A DNA stretch of 64,000 bases from Nocardia asteroides (GTDB taxonomy: Bacteria; Actinomycetota; Actinomycetes; Mycobacteriales; Mycobacteriaceae). Below are positions 1 to 8,320 of the stretch, piece by piece. The stretch is taken from the NCBI GenBank assembly GCA_019930625.1, contig CP082844.1, positions 1,178,001 to 1,242,000 of the forward strand, written 5' to 3'. The notes below the pieces were generated by a model. The model was not told the DNA's origin, did not search any database, and saw only the letters and a list, made by a program, of their open reading frames with translations. The number at the start of each line of letters is the position of its first letter. The first letter of the stretch is position 1. The position numbers and the translations under genes are program-made.

Positions 1-339
1 GGATCAATTCCCAGCCTCGGCTCTCCCTGCGTGGGCCGCCGGCAATGTCGCCGGACCTTCGACCGAACCATGCGGGATCGGCGACCAACGGTCTTCGGTA
101 GAACGGATTGGGTAGCGATCGAACTCGTCGATAACTGATGTCCAATGTACCTGTAGGGGTTCTTTCTGCCAAAACGACCCCTCACAGAACACCCGATCAA
201 ACGTGCCGCCTCTACCGTGTTGTGGTGCGGGACACATGGCCGGGGCGGCGAGGGCGAGTGCGAACGGCGATGAATGCACGGTAGGTCAATGATTCGCCGC
301 TCGACTGGAAGCGCCGAGCCGGGTTGCTGAGCTGTGATA
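1..339. other. no supported gene
   Basis: I see no recognisable gene here. A 91-codon minus-strand frame at 4-279 has no domain I know and no ribosome binding site that stands out. The stretch from about 60 to 260 is less GC-rich than the ribosomal genes that follow, which fits remnant or intergenic DNA. Confidence 0.4.
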
Positions 340-480
340 TCAGTCAGCCGAGCCGAAGGGCGCTGGTTCGACTCGGCTGACGCTCTTCACCTTGTCGATA
401 CCTTTGCCGAAGGAGGCGACACTCGATCCAGGATCGGCCTCCGCGAGCGCGACCAGATAGGCGTCGGCGAAGGACAACCG
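340..480 (-). pseudogene. C-terminal remnant of a PIN-domain toxin
   Basis: On the minus strand an open frame ends at a TGA at 340-342 and reads LSFADAYLVALAEADPGS followed by ASFGKGIDKVKSVSRVEP. This is the usual end of actinobacterial PIN-domain (VapC-like) ribonucleases, where the FADAYL aspartate belongs to the acidic active site. Only about 47 codons remain. Upstream the homology stops at 480, just before the rplA terminator, so the catalytic N-terminal half is gone. No antitoxin gene is seen beside it. I take it as a decayed toxin left where an insertion or deletion met the end of the ribosomal operon. The family assignment is from motif reading only. Confidence 0.5.
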
Positions 481-485
481 TAACG

Positions 486-525
486 CCGCAACGGCGGGAA
501 CGCGAATGCGTCCCCGCCGTTGCGG
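486..525 (-). terminator. rplA terminator hairpin
   Basis: A perfect 13-bp inverted repeat (arms 486-498 and 513-525, CCGCAACGGCGGG and its complement) with a 14-nt loop lies 16 nt beyond the rplA stop codon. It is GC-rich and lacks a long U tract, as is common in actinobacteria. It most likely ends the rplK-rplA transcript. Confidence 0.75.
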
Positions 526-541
526 TCAGCTCAGCTGCTGC

Positions 542-1255
542 TTACGCGTCCTCGTCGAGGAGGTTGCGGGTGCGGTTCGGGTCCACCGGGATGCCCGGTC
601 CGGTGTTCGTCGAGACCGTCACCTTCTTGACGTAACGCCCCTTGGCGGTCGACGGCTTCGCACGCAGGATCTCGTCCAGCGCGGCGCCGTAGTTCTCCAC
701 CAGCTTCGCGTCGTCGAAGGACGCCTTGCCGATGACGAAGTGCAGGTTGGCCTGCTTGTCGACGCGGAAGTTGATCTTGCCGCCCTTGATGTCGTTGACA
801 GCCTTGGTCACATCGGTGGTGACCGTGCCCGTCTTCGGGTTCGGCATCAGGCCGCGCGGGCCCAGGACGCGCGCGATCCGGCCGACCTTGGCCATCTGGT
901 CCGGGGTGGCGATCGCGGCGTCGAAGTCCAGCCAGCCGCCCTGGATCCGCTCGATCAGGTCCTCGGCGCCGACGGCGTCGGCTCCGGCGGCCTCGGCCTC
1001 GGCGGCCTTCTCGCCCGCCGCGAACACGATGACGCGGGCGGTCTTACCGGTGCCGTGCGGCAGGTTGACCGTGCCGCGGACCATCTGGTCCGCCTTCCGG
1101 GGATCCACACCGAGACGTACGGCGACCTCGACGGTCGCGTCGGTCTTGGTGGTGGCGGTCTCCTTCGCCAGGCGCGCGGCGGCCAGCGGGGAGTAGAGCT
1201 TGGTGCGATCGACCTTCTCGGCCGCGGCGAGGTACGCCTTGCTTCGTTTTGCCAT
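542..1255 (-). CDS. rplA: 50S ribosomal protein L1
   Basis: The 237-residue product is ribosomal protein L1, which binds 23S rRNA at the L1 stalk near the E site and in many bacteria represses its own operon. The read protein has the full two-domain family length, with [12 protein letters not shown] and the conserved [17 protein letters not shown] region near the middle. The ATG at 1255 gives MAKRSKAYL, the normal actinobacterial start. It lies 150 nt downstream of rplK on the same strand, the universal order, and ends at the terminator at 486-525. The first 10 residues and the C-terminal [11 protein letters not shown] look normal, and there is no sign of damage. Confidence 0.97.
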   Translation of the reverse strand: MAKRSKAYLAAAEKVDRTKLYSPLAAARLAKETATTKTDATVEVAVRLGVDPRKADQMVRGTVNLPHGTGKTARVIVFAAGEKAAEAEAAGADAVGAEDLIERIQGGWLDFDAAIATPDQMAKVGRIARVLGPRGLMPNPKTGTVTTDVTKAVNDIKGGKINFRVDKQANLHFVIGKASFDDAKLVENYGAALDEILRAKPSTAKGRYVKKVTVSTNTGPGIPVDPNRTRNLLDEDA

Positions 1256-1405
1256 GATTCTCTGTCCTGTTCGATCCGCGGCGCTCCCGGGCTCTCCGTG
1301 GTCACGCAGGCTTCCGCCTCCGAGCCCGTCGCTGGCGCCGCTGTGTTGGTAGTTCAGACGTGGTTATCGGGCCTGGCCGGCCCTCCCACCAGGGAGCGAT
1401 TCCGC

Positions 1406-1840
1406 TCAGCCTTCGACGGTGATGCCCATCGAACGCGCGGTACCCGCGATGATCTTGGCCGCCTGATCGATGTCGTTGGCGTTCAGATCTTCCTGCTTGG
1501 TCTTGGCGATCTCGCGCACCTGGTCCATGGTCACCTTGGCGACCTTGTTGCGGTGCGGCTCCGCCGAGCCCTTCTGCACGCCTGCGGCCTTGAGCAGCAG
1601 CTTGGCGGCGGGCGGGGTCTTCAGCTTGAAGTCGAACGACCGATCCTCGTACACCGAGATCTCGACCGGAATGACGTTGCCACGCTGCGACTCGGTCGCG
1701 GCGTTGTACGCCTTGCAGAACTCCATGATGTTGACGCCGTGCTGACCGAGCGCGGGGCCGACCGGAGGGGCCGGGTTCGCCTGGCCGGCCTGGATCTGAA
1801 GCTTGATGATCCCGGCGAGCTTCTTCTTCTTGGGGGGCAT
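1406..1840 (-). CDS. rplK: 50S ribosomal protein L11
   Basis: The 144-residue product is ribosomal protein L11, part of the GTPase-associated centre and the thiostrepton-binding site together with 23S rRNA. It shows the family signature [20 protein letters not shown] near the N-terminus and ends with [12 protein letters not shown]. The start ATG at 1840 gives [10 protein letters not shown], as in mycobacteria. It follows nusG by 92 nt and precedes rplA, so secE-nusG-rplK-rplA is probably one transcription unit or two overlapping ones. In actinomycetes L11 also supports RelA activation by stalled ribosomes. Confidence 0.97.
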
Positions 1841-1932
1841 CTTTCTTTCCTAGGTGTTTGGTGTCCTTGCTCTTTGCAAGTCTGGTGTCGCGATCCTCGA
1901 CCGGGCGGATTCACCCGACCGCTGACAGCGGT

Positions 1933-2835
<903 letters not shown>

Positions 2836-2839
2836 TCAG

Positions 2840-3238
2840 CTAGCCGAACAGCCAGTTGACACCCTTGATGAACGCCAGATCCAACCCGCTGATGAACGCG
2901 ACCATGAAAATCACGAACACCAGAACAACGCTCGTATAGGTGACCATCTGCTTCCGGTTGGGCCAGATCACCTTGCGCAGTTCCGCGATGACCTCACGCA
3001 GGAACTTGATCAAACGCTTGAGCGGATTACCCGGCTTCTTGCGTTCGGCCCGATCGGTCGTCTTGGTTGCCTTACGCGACGGGCGGTCGAGCGTGGCGAT
3101 CGAGCCCGTGTCGACCTGGGAGGAAGCACTGCGGGACCGCCGGGCGGACCGCTTTCCGCTCGGCCGTGTCGCTGCGGCGGTGCCATCGCCTTCGTCGGCG
3201 GCATGTGCGCCGCGGCGAGTGTCCCGCTCGTCGCTCAC
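2840..3238 (-). CDS. secE: preprotein translocase subunit SecE
   Basis: SecE clamps the SecY channel in the cytoplasmic membrane. The product is 132 residues. A basic, Ser/Arg-rich cytosolic N-terminus of about 80 residues precedes the conserved amphipathic helix (KRLIKFLREVIAELRKVIWP) and one membrane segment near VVLVFVIFMVAFISG. This is the one-helix actinobacterial form. The start is a GTG at 3238 that forms the downstream boundary of a 77-bp repeat (3239-3315), so the native leader and ribosome binding site have been replaced by repeat DNA. The tRNA-Trp gene lies upstream, as in M. tuberculosis. Confidence 0.93.
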   Translation of the reverse strand: MSDERDTRRGAHAADEGDGTAAATRPSGKRSARRSRSASSQVDTGSIATLDRPSRKATKTTDRAERKKPGNPLKRLIKFLREVIAELRKVIWPNRKQMVTYTSVVLVFVIFMVAFISGLDLAFIKGVNWLFG

Positions 3239-3315
3239 GCCTTCTCCTCGCTGCGCTCGGTGCCGCCGTGCGCGATGCGCGCTGTGCCAATGGCTCGCTC
3301 GCTACGCTCGCTCAC
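3239..3315 (-). repeat. MIRU-like element before secE (77 bp)
   Basis: Between GTGAGCGA at 3315 (minus strand) and the GTGAGCGA that starts secE at 3238 lies a 77-bp segment built from GCGAGCGTAGCGAGCGAGCC and GAGCGCAGCGAGGAG blocks. A segment of the same 77-bp length and similar beginning stands before menE, and a related one lies in the polyprenyl synthase gene. The placement at an RTGA start codon matches the behaviour described for mycobacterial interspersed repetitive units. Confidence 0.6.
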
Positions 3316-3346
3316 GTCGGTCCTCTCTCGTCGCTGGCATCCAGGG

Positions 3347-3419
<73 letters not shown>

Positions 3420-3640
3420 TCGGTCGGACGGTATCGGCTGTCCGACCACTGTTCGATATTCAGTTGTGCTCCGGTGTCACACAACACGCGCGCTACTCCG
3501 GCAGTTGCCGGCCCCGTCGACGATCCTCGCGGACCGCTTGGAACCAGCCCCACAGAGCAGCGCGCAGCGGCTGGCGACCCCAGAAACCTGAGTGTACGTT
3601 ACCGTGCGCGCCATTAGCCAATCAGGGTCGCTGTAGCTGG

Positions 3641-4714
3641 TCAGGCCAGCTGCACCGTGGCGGTGGCGCGGCCGAAGATCTTCTTTCCCGCCGCCTTCGC
3701 CACGATGGCGACGACCGCGGTTTTCGACTCCGGATCGACCGATTTCACCTTACCGGTGTACTCGACCTCGGCGGCCTCGTCGGTGCCCACGTAGACCGGG
3801 CTGGTGAAGCGGACGTTGTACTCCTTGATCGCGCCGGGATCACCGAGCCAAGAGGTGACGAACCCGCCACCGAGACCCATGGTGAGCATGCCGTGCGCGA
3901 CGACGTTGTCCAAGCCGACCAGCTTCACGACCTCGTCGCTCCAGTGGATCGGGTTGGCGTCGCCGGAGACGCCGGCGTAGTTCACCAGATCGCCGCGAGT
4001 GAGCCGGACGATACGCGCCGGCAGCTCGTCGCCGACCGAGACGTCCTCGAAGCGGATGGCGTGCTTGGTGCGCACCGCCTCCGGCACTTGCGCGACCGGC
4101 GAGGGCGCCTGGGTCACGACGGGCGTGCTGCGCGGGCTGTGTCCCGGCGCTTCCTCACCGATGCCGTGCATGAGCACGTTGCGGACCGCCGCGTTGAGGT
4201 TGGGGTCGATATCGGCGCCGCTGCGGCCGACCAGGGTGGTGTAGGTGGTGAGTACCAGCTCGTCGTTCTGCGCGGTGACGATGTTCTTGGTGACCATGAT
4301 GTCGCCGCCGAAAGCCTGGCGGAACGAATGCAGGTAGACGTCGCAGGTGAGCTGGTCGCCGACCTTGATCGGGCGATGGAACTCGAGGATCTGGTCGGTC
4401 TGCATGATCTGGCTGAGGTCGTAACCGGTGACGACCTGCTCGAACAGCTTGCGCTGGGCCAGGATCCCGACCAGGGAGATGAAGGTGACCGGCGCGAGCA
4501 GGTTGTCGTACCCGTACTCCTGCGCCACGTCCTCGTCCCAGTGCACCGGGTGGTAGTCCTGCACGGCGCGGGCGTATTCACGCACCTTCTCGCGGCCGAC
4601 CTCGTAGTAGTCGTCGACGCGATAGTGGTGACCGACCATCGCCGCGGCGTTCGCCGCGGGGTCGAGCGCCGCGCCCGTCTGGACCGCTTCGTCTGTACCG
4701 GTGTTGATTGTCAC
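3641..4714 (-). CDS. hadAB: fused (3R)-hydroxyacyl-ACP dehydratase HadA-HadB
   Basis: This 357-residue protein joins in one chain the two subunits of the FAS-II dehydratase that makes meromycolate precursors. Residues about 25-170 match HadA (hot-dog fold, REYARAVQDYHPVHWDED). A Pro/Ser/Val-rich linker follows at about 188-215, then HadB from about 216 to the end. The HadB half keeps the catalytic pair in GDANPIHW (Asp252, His257) and the AHGMLTMG segment. In M. tuberculosis hadA and hadB are separate genes and hadC follows; here no hadC lies between this gene and tRNA-Trp. The GTG at 4714 gives MTINTGTDE; its ribosome site is weak. Fusion of these subunits is known in Nocardia and Rhodococcus annotation. 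Confidence 0.9.
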   Translation of the reverse strand: MTINTGTDEAVQTGAALDPAANAAAMVGHHYRVDDYYEVGREKVREYARAVQDYHPVHWDEDVAQEYGYDNLLAPVTFISLVGILAQRKLFEQVVTGYDLSQIMQTDQILEFHRPIKVGDQLTCDVYLHSFRQAFGGDIMVTKNIVTAQNDELVLTTYTTLVGRSGADIDPNLNAAVRNVLMHGIGEEAPGHSPRSTPVVTQAPSPVAQVPEAVRTKHAIRFEDVSVGDELPARIVRLTRGDLVNYAGVSGDANPIHWSDEVVKLVGLDNVVAHGMLTMGLGGGFVTSWLGDPGAIKEYNVRFTSPVYVGTDEAAEVEYTGKVKSVDPESKTAVVAIVAKAAGKKIFGRATATVQLA

Positions 4715-4794
4715 GGGAGGACTGTACCTATCTGACCCCGTCGCCCGGAGTCGGCGGAGCGCTCACCACCGCACCCGCACCGTGAAAATGCGTC

Positions 4795-4818
4795 AGGGCC
4801 GGACAACTGTCCGGCCCT
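4795..4818 (-). terminator. hairpin between rpmG and hadAB
   Basis: A near-continuous inverted repeat, AGGGCCGGACA against TGTCCGGCCCT with only AC between, sits 73 nt beyond the rpmG stop codon and 80 nt before the hadAB start. It may end the rpmG transcript or act as an attenuator before hadAB. No U-run follows. Confidence 0.5.
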
Positions 4819-4891
4819 CGCGGTGCCACGGCCCGAGATACCGGGATGCGACTCCCGGCGCTACACCACGCGGTAGTTCACGCGCGGAGGA

Positions 4892-5062
4892 CTAGCGGGA
4901 TTCGCGGTGCGCCCGGTGTGTGCCACAGTTCGGGCAGAACTTCTTCAGCTCCAGACGATCCGGGTCGTTGCGCCGGTTCTTCTTGGTGATGTAGTTGCGG
5001 TGCTTGCACTGCTCGCAGGCCAAGGTGATCTTTGGCCGGACATCGGTGGACTTCGCGGCCAC
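4892..5062 (-). CDS. rpmG: 50S ribosomal protein L33 (zinc form)
   Basis: This is a 56-residue L33 of the large ribosomal subunit. It has the pairs CEQC and CPNC, so it is the zinc-binding C+ form used under zinc-replete conditions. The start is the GTG at 5062, giving [19 protein letters not shown]; longer frames run into the tRNA-Met gene and are not credible. The gene stands directly downstream of tRNA-Met and upstream of hadAB, the M. tuberculosis rpmG2-hadA order. Confidence 0.95.
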
Positions 5063-5104
5063 GATATGCCTTCTTTCCGGTACCTGATGGGCTTGTATCG
5101 GTTG

Positions 5105-5180
5105 TGGTAGCGATGGCCGGACTTGAACCGGCGACACAACGATTATGAGTCGTTTGCTCTACCGACTGAGCTACACCGCC
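5105..5180 (-). tRNA. metT: tRNA-Met (CAT)
   Basis: The minus strand gives a 76-nt cloverleaf including an encoded CCA end. The acceptor begins GGCGGTG, the D arm is GCTC-AGTCGGTA-GAGC, the anticodon loop carries CAT between ACGAC and GTTGT-type pairing, and the T arm reads CCGGTTCAAGTCCGG. The acceptor starts with a G-U pair rather than the unpaired C1 of initiators, so this is an elongator Met tRNA. Its 3' end lies 42 nt before rpmG. Confidence 0.93.
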
Positions 5181-5256
5181 ACGGCGTCGCATTGCCATGG
5201 TGCCGAGCCCGCACTACGGGAGCGATGCCGAGTCGGTCACCACCGGCAATCCGGCG

Positions 5257-5329
5257 AGCCCCCTAACGGAATCGAACCGTTGACCTTTTCCTTACCATGG
5301 AAACGCTCTGCCGACTGAGCTAAGGGGGC
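5257..5329 (-). tRNA. thrT: tRNA-Thr (GGT)
   Basis: A 73-nt cloverleaf on the minus strand has acceptor GCCCCCT/AGGGGGC, D arm GCTC/GAGC, anticodon stem TTTCC/GGAAA with loop ATGGTAA (anticodon GGT) and T arm AACGGTTCGATTCCGTT. No CCA is encoded. It lies 76 nt upstream of tRNA-Met in the same direction and is probably co-transcribed. Confidence 0.95.
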
Positions 5330-5889
5330 ATGACTACTTCCGCACCGAGCCCCGAACACTCGACCTCAGCGCGGTGAAGTCTTGAACGAGGTTACACACT
5401 CCCAGCTCCCACCACCAAACCGCGTGGTCAGAGGGGTGTTTTACGCGCGGATTCCACCGTCCAGGGCCCGTTTGCGGCTCCCATTCGGGCACGAAAGCGC
5501 TCGTAGAAGTCGCGCCACGCGAGGCGACGATAGCGGACGGTTCCATCAGGTCGAGCGAGTGAGGGCGGCAAATACCCGCGCTTAATTGCCACGTCCACGT
5601 AGACCCGCTCGAGGGCAAGCGCCGACAACCTGCCGATCCGGCGGTGGGCGCGTTGTCCCGGATCATGTCGAGCGACGGAACGCAGAGCCGTGAAGTGGAG
5701 CGAGACCAACGTCGATCAGATCTCCTGGAGCACGGACCGAAGGCTCCGATCCCCGGAGCACGAAATCACTCCGTTGTCAGCTTCCCCACAAACCGCACAC
5801 CCCCCAACGCAACCACGACAAGGGGGTCCGGGGGGCGAAGCCCCGCCGGGCGGGGCGTGGGGGTTGCACCTTCACAAGACATTACGAAG
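5330..5889. other. gene-poor spacer between tRNA-Thr and tRNA-Tyr
   Basis: The stretch holds the upstream region of the tRNA-Thr/tRNA-Met/rpmG unit. A minus-strand frame at 5428-5709 reads YVDVAIKRGYLPPSLARPDG and looks somewhat coding, but it has no family I recognise and may be a fragment of a lost gene. At about 5820-5865 lies a G/C-run block (GGGGTCCGGGGGGCGAAGCC type) that can fold; it resembles a common short actinobacterial intergenic repeat. Confidence 0.4.
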
Positions 5890-5924
5890 CGAGCCCTGTA
5901 CGCGCTTTCTGCGTACAGGGCTCG
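5890..5924 (-). terminator. tRNA-Tyr terminator
   Basis: A perfect 14-bp inverted repeat (CGAGCCCTGTACGC, 5890-5903, with its complement at 5911-5924) and a 7-nt loop CGCTTTCT-like core lies 15 nt past the 3' end of tRNA-Tyr. It is the most likely end of that transcript. Confidence 0.75.
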
Positions 5925-5938
5925 CCCAGTGAGCGGAG

Positions 5939-6021
5939 TGGCAGGTGTAGGATTCGAACCTACGTAGGCTTTCACCGACAGATTTACAGTCTGCTCCCAT
6001 TGGCCGCTCGGGCAACCTGCC
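5939..6021 (-). tRNA. tRNA-Tyr (GTA)
   Basis: An 83-nt cloverleaf on the minus strand has acceptor GGCAGGT/ACCTGCC, anticodon GTA in the loop CTGTAAA, a long variable arm as expected of bacterial tRNA-Tyr, and T arm GTAGGTTCGAATCCTAC. The discriminator base is A and CCA is not encoded. Confidence 0.95.
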
Positions 6022-6195
6022 GTTCGCGCATTCTTTCGCGCGCTGAGCAGAATACATCGAACCCGCACCCTGAATGCAAACCGGCTGGCTATCGGCCGTG
6101 CGACACGACTACCCTCGGGTCTCCGGGTAGAACTGACGGTGGCTGGAAGCAGAGGGTTCAGCTCACCCGTCGGACCGTCAGAACAGGAGCGCAGC

Positions 6196-6687
6196 GTGGC
6201 TGATTCGTCTTTCGATGTTGTGAGCAAGGTCGACCGGCAGGAGGTCGACAACGCCCTGCATCAGGCGGAGAAGGAACTCAACACCCGCTACGACTTCCGC
6301 GGCACCGGCGCGTCGATCGAATGGTCGGGCGAGGACAAGATCGTGCTCACCGCGGAGGCGGAAGAACGCGTCAAGGCCGCGCTGGAGGTGTTCAAGGAGA
6401 AGCTGATCCGCCGCGACATCTCGCTGAAGGCGTTCGACGCGGGCGAGCCGGTCTCCTCCGGCAAGGTGTACAAGATCACAGGTTCGCTGGTGCAGGGCAT
6501 CGACTCCGAGCACGCGAAGAAGATCTCCAAGAAGATCCGGGACGAGGGCCCCAAGGGCGTGAAGGCGCAGATCCAGGGCGACGAGCTGCGGGTGAGCAGC
6601 AAGAAGCGCGACGATCTGCAGGCCGTGATCACCCTGCTGAAGAGCGAGGATTTCGGGATCGCGCTGCAGTTCGTCAACTACCGCTGA
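6196..6687 (+). CDS. yajQ: YajQ family nucleotide-binding protein
   Basis: This 163-residue protein belongs to the YajQ/UPF0234 family, whose members bind nucleotides and in some bacteria cyclic di-GMP. It starts [20 protein letters not shown] and has the conserved [10 protein letters not shown] and [11 protein letters not shown] ends, so it is complete. I choose the GTG at 6196 because AGGAG stands six bases upstream; the ATG at 6139 lacks such a site and adds a non-conserved tail. It converges with the hemerythrin remnant, and the two stop regions overlap by 10 nt. Regulation is not visible. Confidence 0.92.
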   Translation: MADSSFDVVSKVDRQEVDNALHQAEKELNTRYDFRGTGASIEWSGEDKIVLTAEAEERVKAALEVFKEKLIRRDISLKAFDAGEPVSSGKVYKITGSLVQGIDSEHAKKISKKIRDEGPKGVKAQIQGDELRVSSKKRDDLQAVITLLKSEDFGIALQFVNYR

Positions 6688-6920
6688 CCGCCGGACCGGA
6701 GCGCGGCCGGGTCGGTCGCGTCGAGCGTGTCCACGAGGGTGTCCTCCTCGTAGGTGAAGTGGGTTTCCAGTTCCGTCGCGAGGCGTTCGAATTCCGCACG
6801 CAGCCGCGCGGGGGCGCCCAGGTGCGGCGGGTCGAGAAGGGTCCGTAGTTCGGTCAGCGCGGTGGCGACCACGCCGTGTTCGTGGCTCAGCCGGTCGACC
6901 ACCGGCGCGAGTTCGGGATG
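6678..6920 (-). pseudogene. hemerythrin-domain protein, C-terminal part only
   Basis: From about 6920 downwards the minus strand reads HPELAPVVDRLSHEHGVV, then FERLATELETHFTYEEDTL and a TAG stop at 6678. These are the second helical pair and iron-ligand residues (H..E, H..EE) of actinobacterial hemerythrin-HHE proteins. The first half, with the other His/Glu ligands, is missing: upstream the same DNA is occupied by the oppositely oriented MarR gene. A start codon and promoter for this piece are absent. I infer a deletion that removed the N-termini of two divergent neighbours. Confidence 0.6.
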
Positions 6921-7271
6921 CAGCCGGACTCGCTGGCGCCCCGGCACCTGTCGCTGCTGGCCAACCTGGTGTTCGACGGCCCGACCACGGTGACGGATCT
7001 GGCCGCCCGCCTGGAAGTGGCTCCGACGACGGTGAGCCTGATGGTCGGCGAACTCAGCAAGCAGGGTGTGCTCGACCGCGGCGCGGACCCGGACGATCGG
7101 AGGCGCACCATCGTCGCCATCGCGCCCGCCCACGAGCAATCCGTGCGGGAATGGCTCGGTCGCAGCGCCCGGGCCTGGCGTACGGTGCTCGAGCCCCTGA
7201 CGGCGGAGCAGCGGAAATTGTTCGTCGACACGTTCCGCGCTTACGAGGACCAGCTGGCCTCGGACGATTGA
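6876..7271 (+). CDS. MarR-type regulator, probably N-terminally truncated
   Basis: The frame encodes a winged helix-turn-helix of the MarR family: RHLSLLANLVFDGPTTVTDL, then LEVAPTTVSLMVGELSKQGV and the wing DPDDRRRTIVAIAP. A C-terminal dimer helix follows. The family normally has a helix of 25-35 residues before this point; here the residues before Met15 (MFVAQPVDHRREFG) are the antisense of the hemerythrin remnant, so the real N-terminus seems lost. ATG at 6918 (117 residues) is another possible start. The DNA-binding core is intact, but dimerisation may not be. It stops 13 nt before the converging htpX stop. Confidence 0.6.
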   Translation: MFVAQPVDHRREFGMQPDSLAPRHLSLLANLVFDGPTTVTDLAARLEVAPTTVSLMVGELSKQGVLDRGADPDDRRRTIVAIAPAHEQSVREWLGRSARAWRTVLEPLTAEQRKLFVDTFRAYEDQLASDD

Positions 7272-7283
7272 GTCCGCCGGGAC

Positions 7284-8165
7284 TCAGTACCGGCGCGGGC
7301 CGCCCGCCATCTCCTCCAGCCGGGCAATGCGCTCGTTCATCGACGGGTGTGTGGAGAACCAGCGGGCGACCTTCTCGCCCGGACGGAACGGGTTGGCGAT
7401 CATCAGGTGCGACTGCGCCGCCAGCCGTGGCTCGGGCGGAAGCGGAGCGGTGTGCACGCCACGCTCGATCTTCCGCAGCGCCGACGCGAGAGCCAGCGGG
7501 TCGCCGGTGAGTTCGGCGCCGGACTGGTCGGCCTGGAATTCGCGCGAGCGCGAGACCGCGAGCTTGATCAACGTCGCGGCGATCGGGCCGAGCAGCGACA
7601 CCAGCAGCACGGCAAGCAGGTTCGGGCCCTCCCCGTTGCGGTTGCCGCCGAACATCGACAAATAGAAGGCCAGATTGGCCACGCCCGAGATGACCGCGGC
7701 AAGCGCGCCCGCGATGGAGGAGATCAGGATGTCGCGGTTGTAGACGTGCGAAAGTTCGTGACCGAGCACGGCCCGCAATTCCCGCTCCTCGAGAATCTGC
7801 AGGATGCCGCTGGTGCAACAGACAGCGGCATGGCGGGGACTGCGTCCGGTGGCGAAGGCGTTGGGCGCGTTCGTCGGGCTGATGTACAGCCTCGGCATCG
7901 GCTGGCGCGCGGTGGTGGCCAGTTCACGCACGATCCGGTACATGACCGGAGCCTCCAGCTCGCTGACCGGCTGGGCGTGCATTGTCTTCAACGCGATCTT
8001 GTCGCTGTTGAAGTACGCGTAGGCGTTCATGCCCACCGCGAGCAGGATGGCGATGACCAGGATCGTCGGATTGCGGAACAGCGCGCCGATGAACACGATC
8101 ATGGCCGACAGGCCCACCATCAGCCCGAAGGTCTTCAGCCCGTTCGCAAGCCCGTGTCCGTGCAT
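7284..8165 (-). CDS. htpX: membrane zinc protease HtpX
   Basis: This 293-residue M48 metalloprotease cleaves misfolded membrane proteins and usually belongs to the envelope stress response. Two N-terminal membrane segments (about 12-30 and 33-52) precede the zinc motif HELSH at residues 136-140. Two more membrane segments follow at about 148-200, and the third zinc ligand lies in SREFQADQ. The length fits the family. The ATG at 8165 gives [14 protein letters not shown]. In M. tuberculosis htpX (Rv0563) also adjoins grcC1 (Rv0562); here both genes are on the minus strand, separated by about 155 nt. Confidence 0.95.
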   Translation of the reverse strand: MHGHGLANGLKTFGLMVGLSAMIVFIGALFRNPTILVIAILLAVGMNAYAYFNSDKIALKTMHAQPVSELEAPVMYRIVRELATTARQPMPRLYISPTNAPNAFATGRSPRHAAVCCTSGILQILEERELRAVLGHELSHVYNRDILISSIAGALAAVISGVANLAFYLSMFGGNRNGEGPNLLAVLLVSLLGPIAATLIKLAVSRSREFQADQSGAELTGDPLALASALRKIERGVHTAPLPPEPRLAAQSHLMIANPFRPGEKVARWFSTHPSMNERIARLEEMAGGPRRY

Positions 8166-8320
8166 GTGTCTCCCTTGCCCGCTCCCCCGTTCACCGAGTC
8201 GCCTGACAGCAGGTCAACGATAGAAGCCGCAGGCAAAGTTCCGGTGAATCCCCCACCGCGCCGAAACCAGCCCGAGGAAATCACTCCGCGCCCGCATGGG
8301 ACCGTTCTTCGACGCGCGGA

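Noticed and set aside
4-279. 91-codon minus-strand frame at the window start
   Set aside because: No domain, no clear ribosome site and odd composition; not enough to call a gene.
5428-5709. 93-codon frame between tRNA genes
   Set aside because: Somewhat coding in appearance but without recognised family or start signal; left as part of a spacer.
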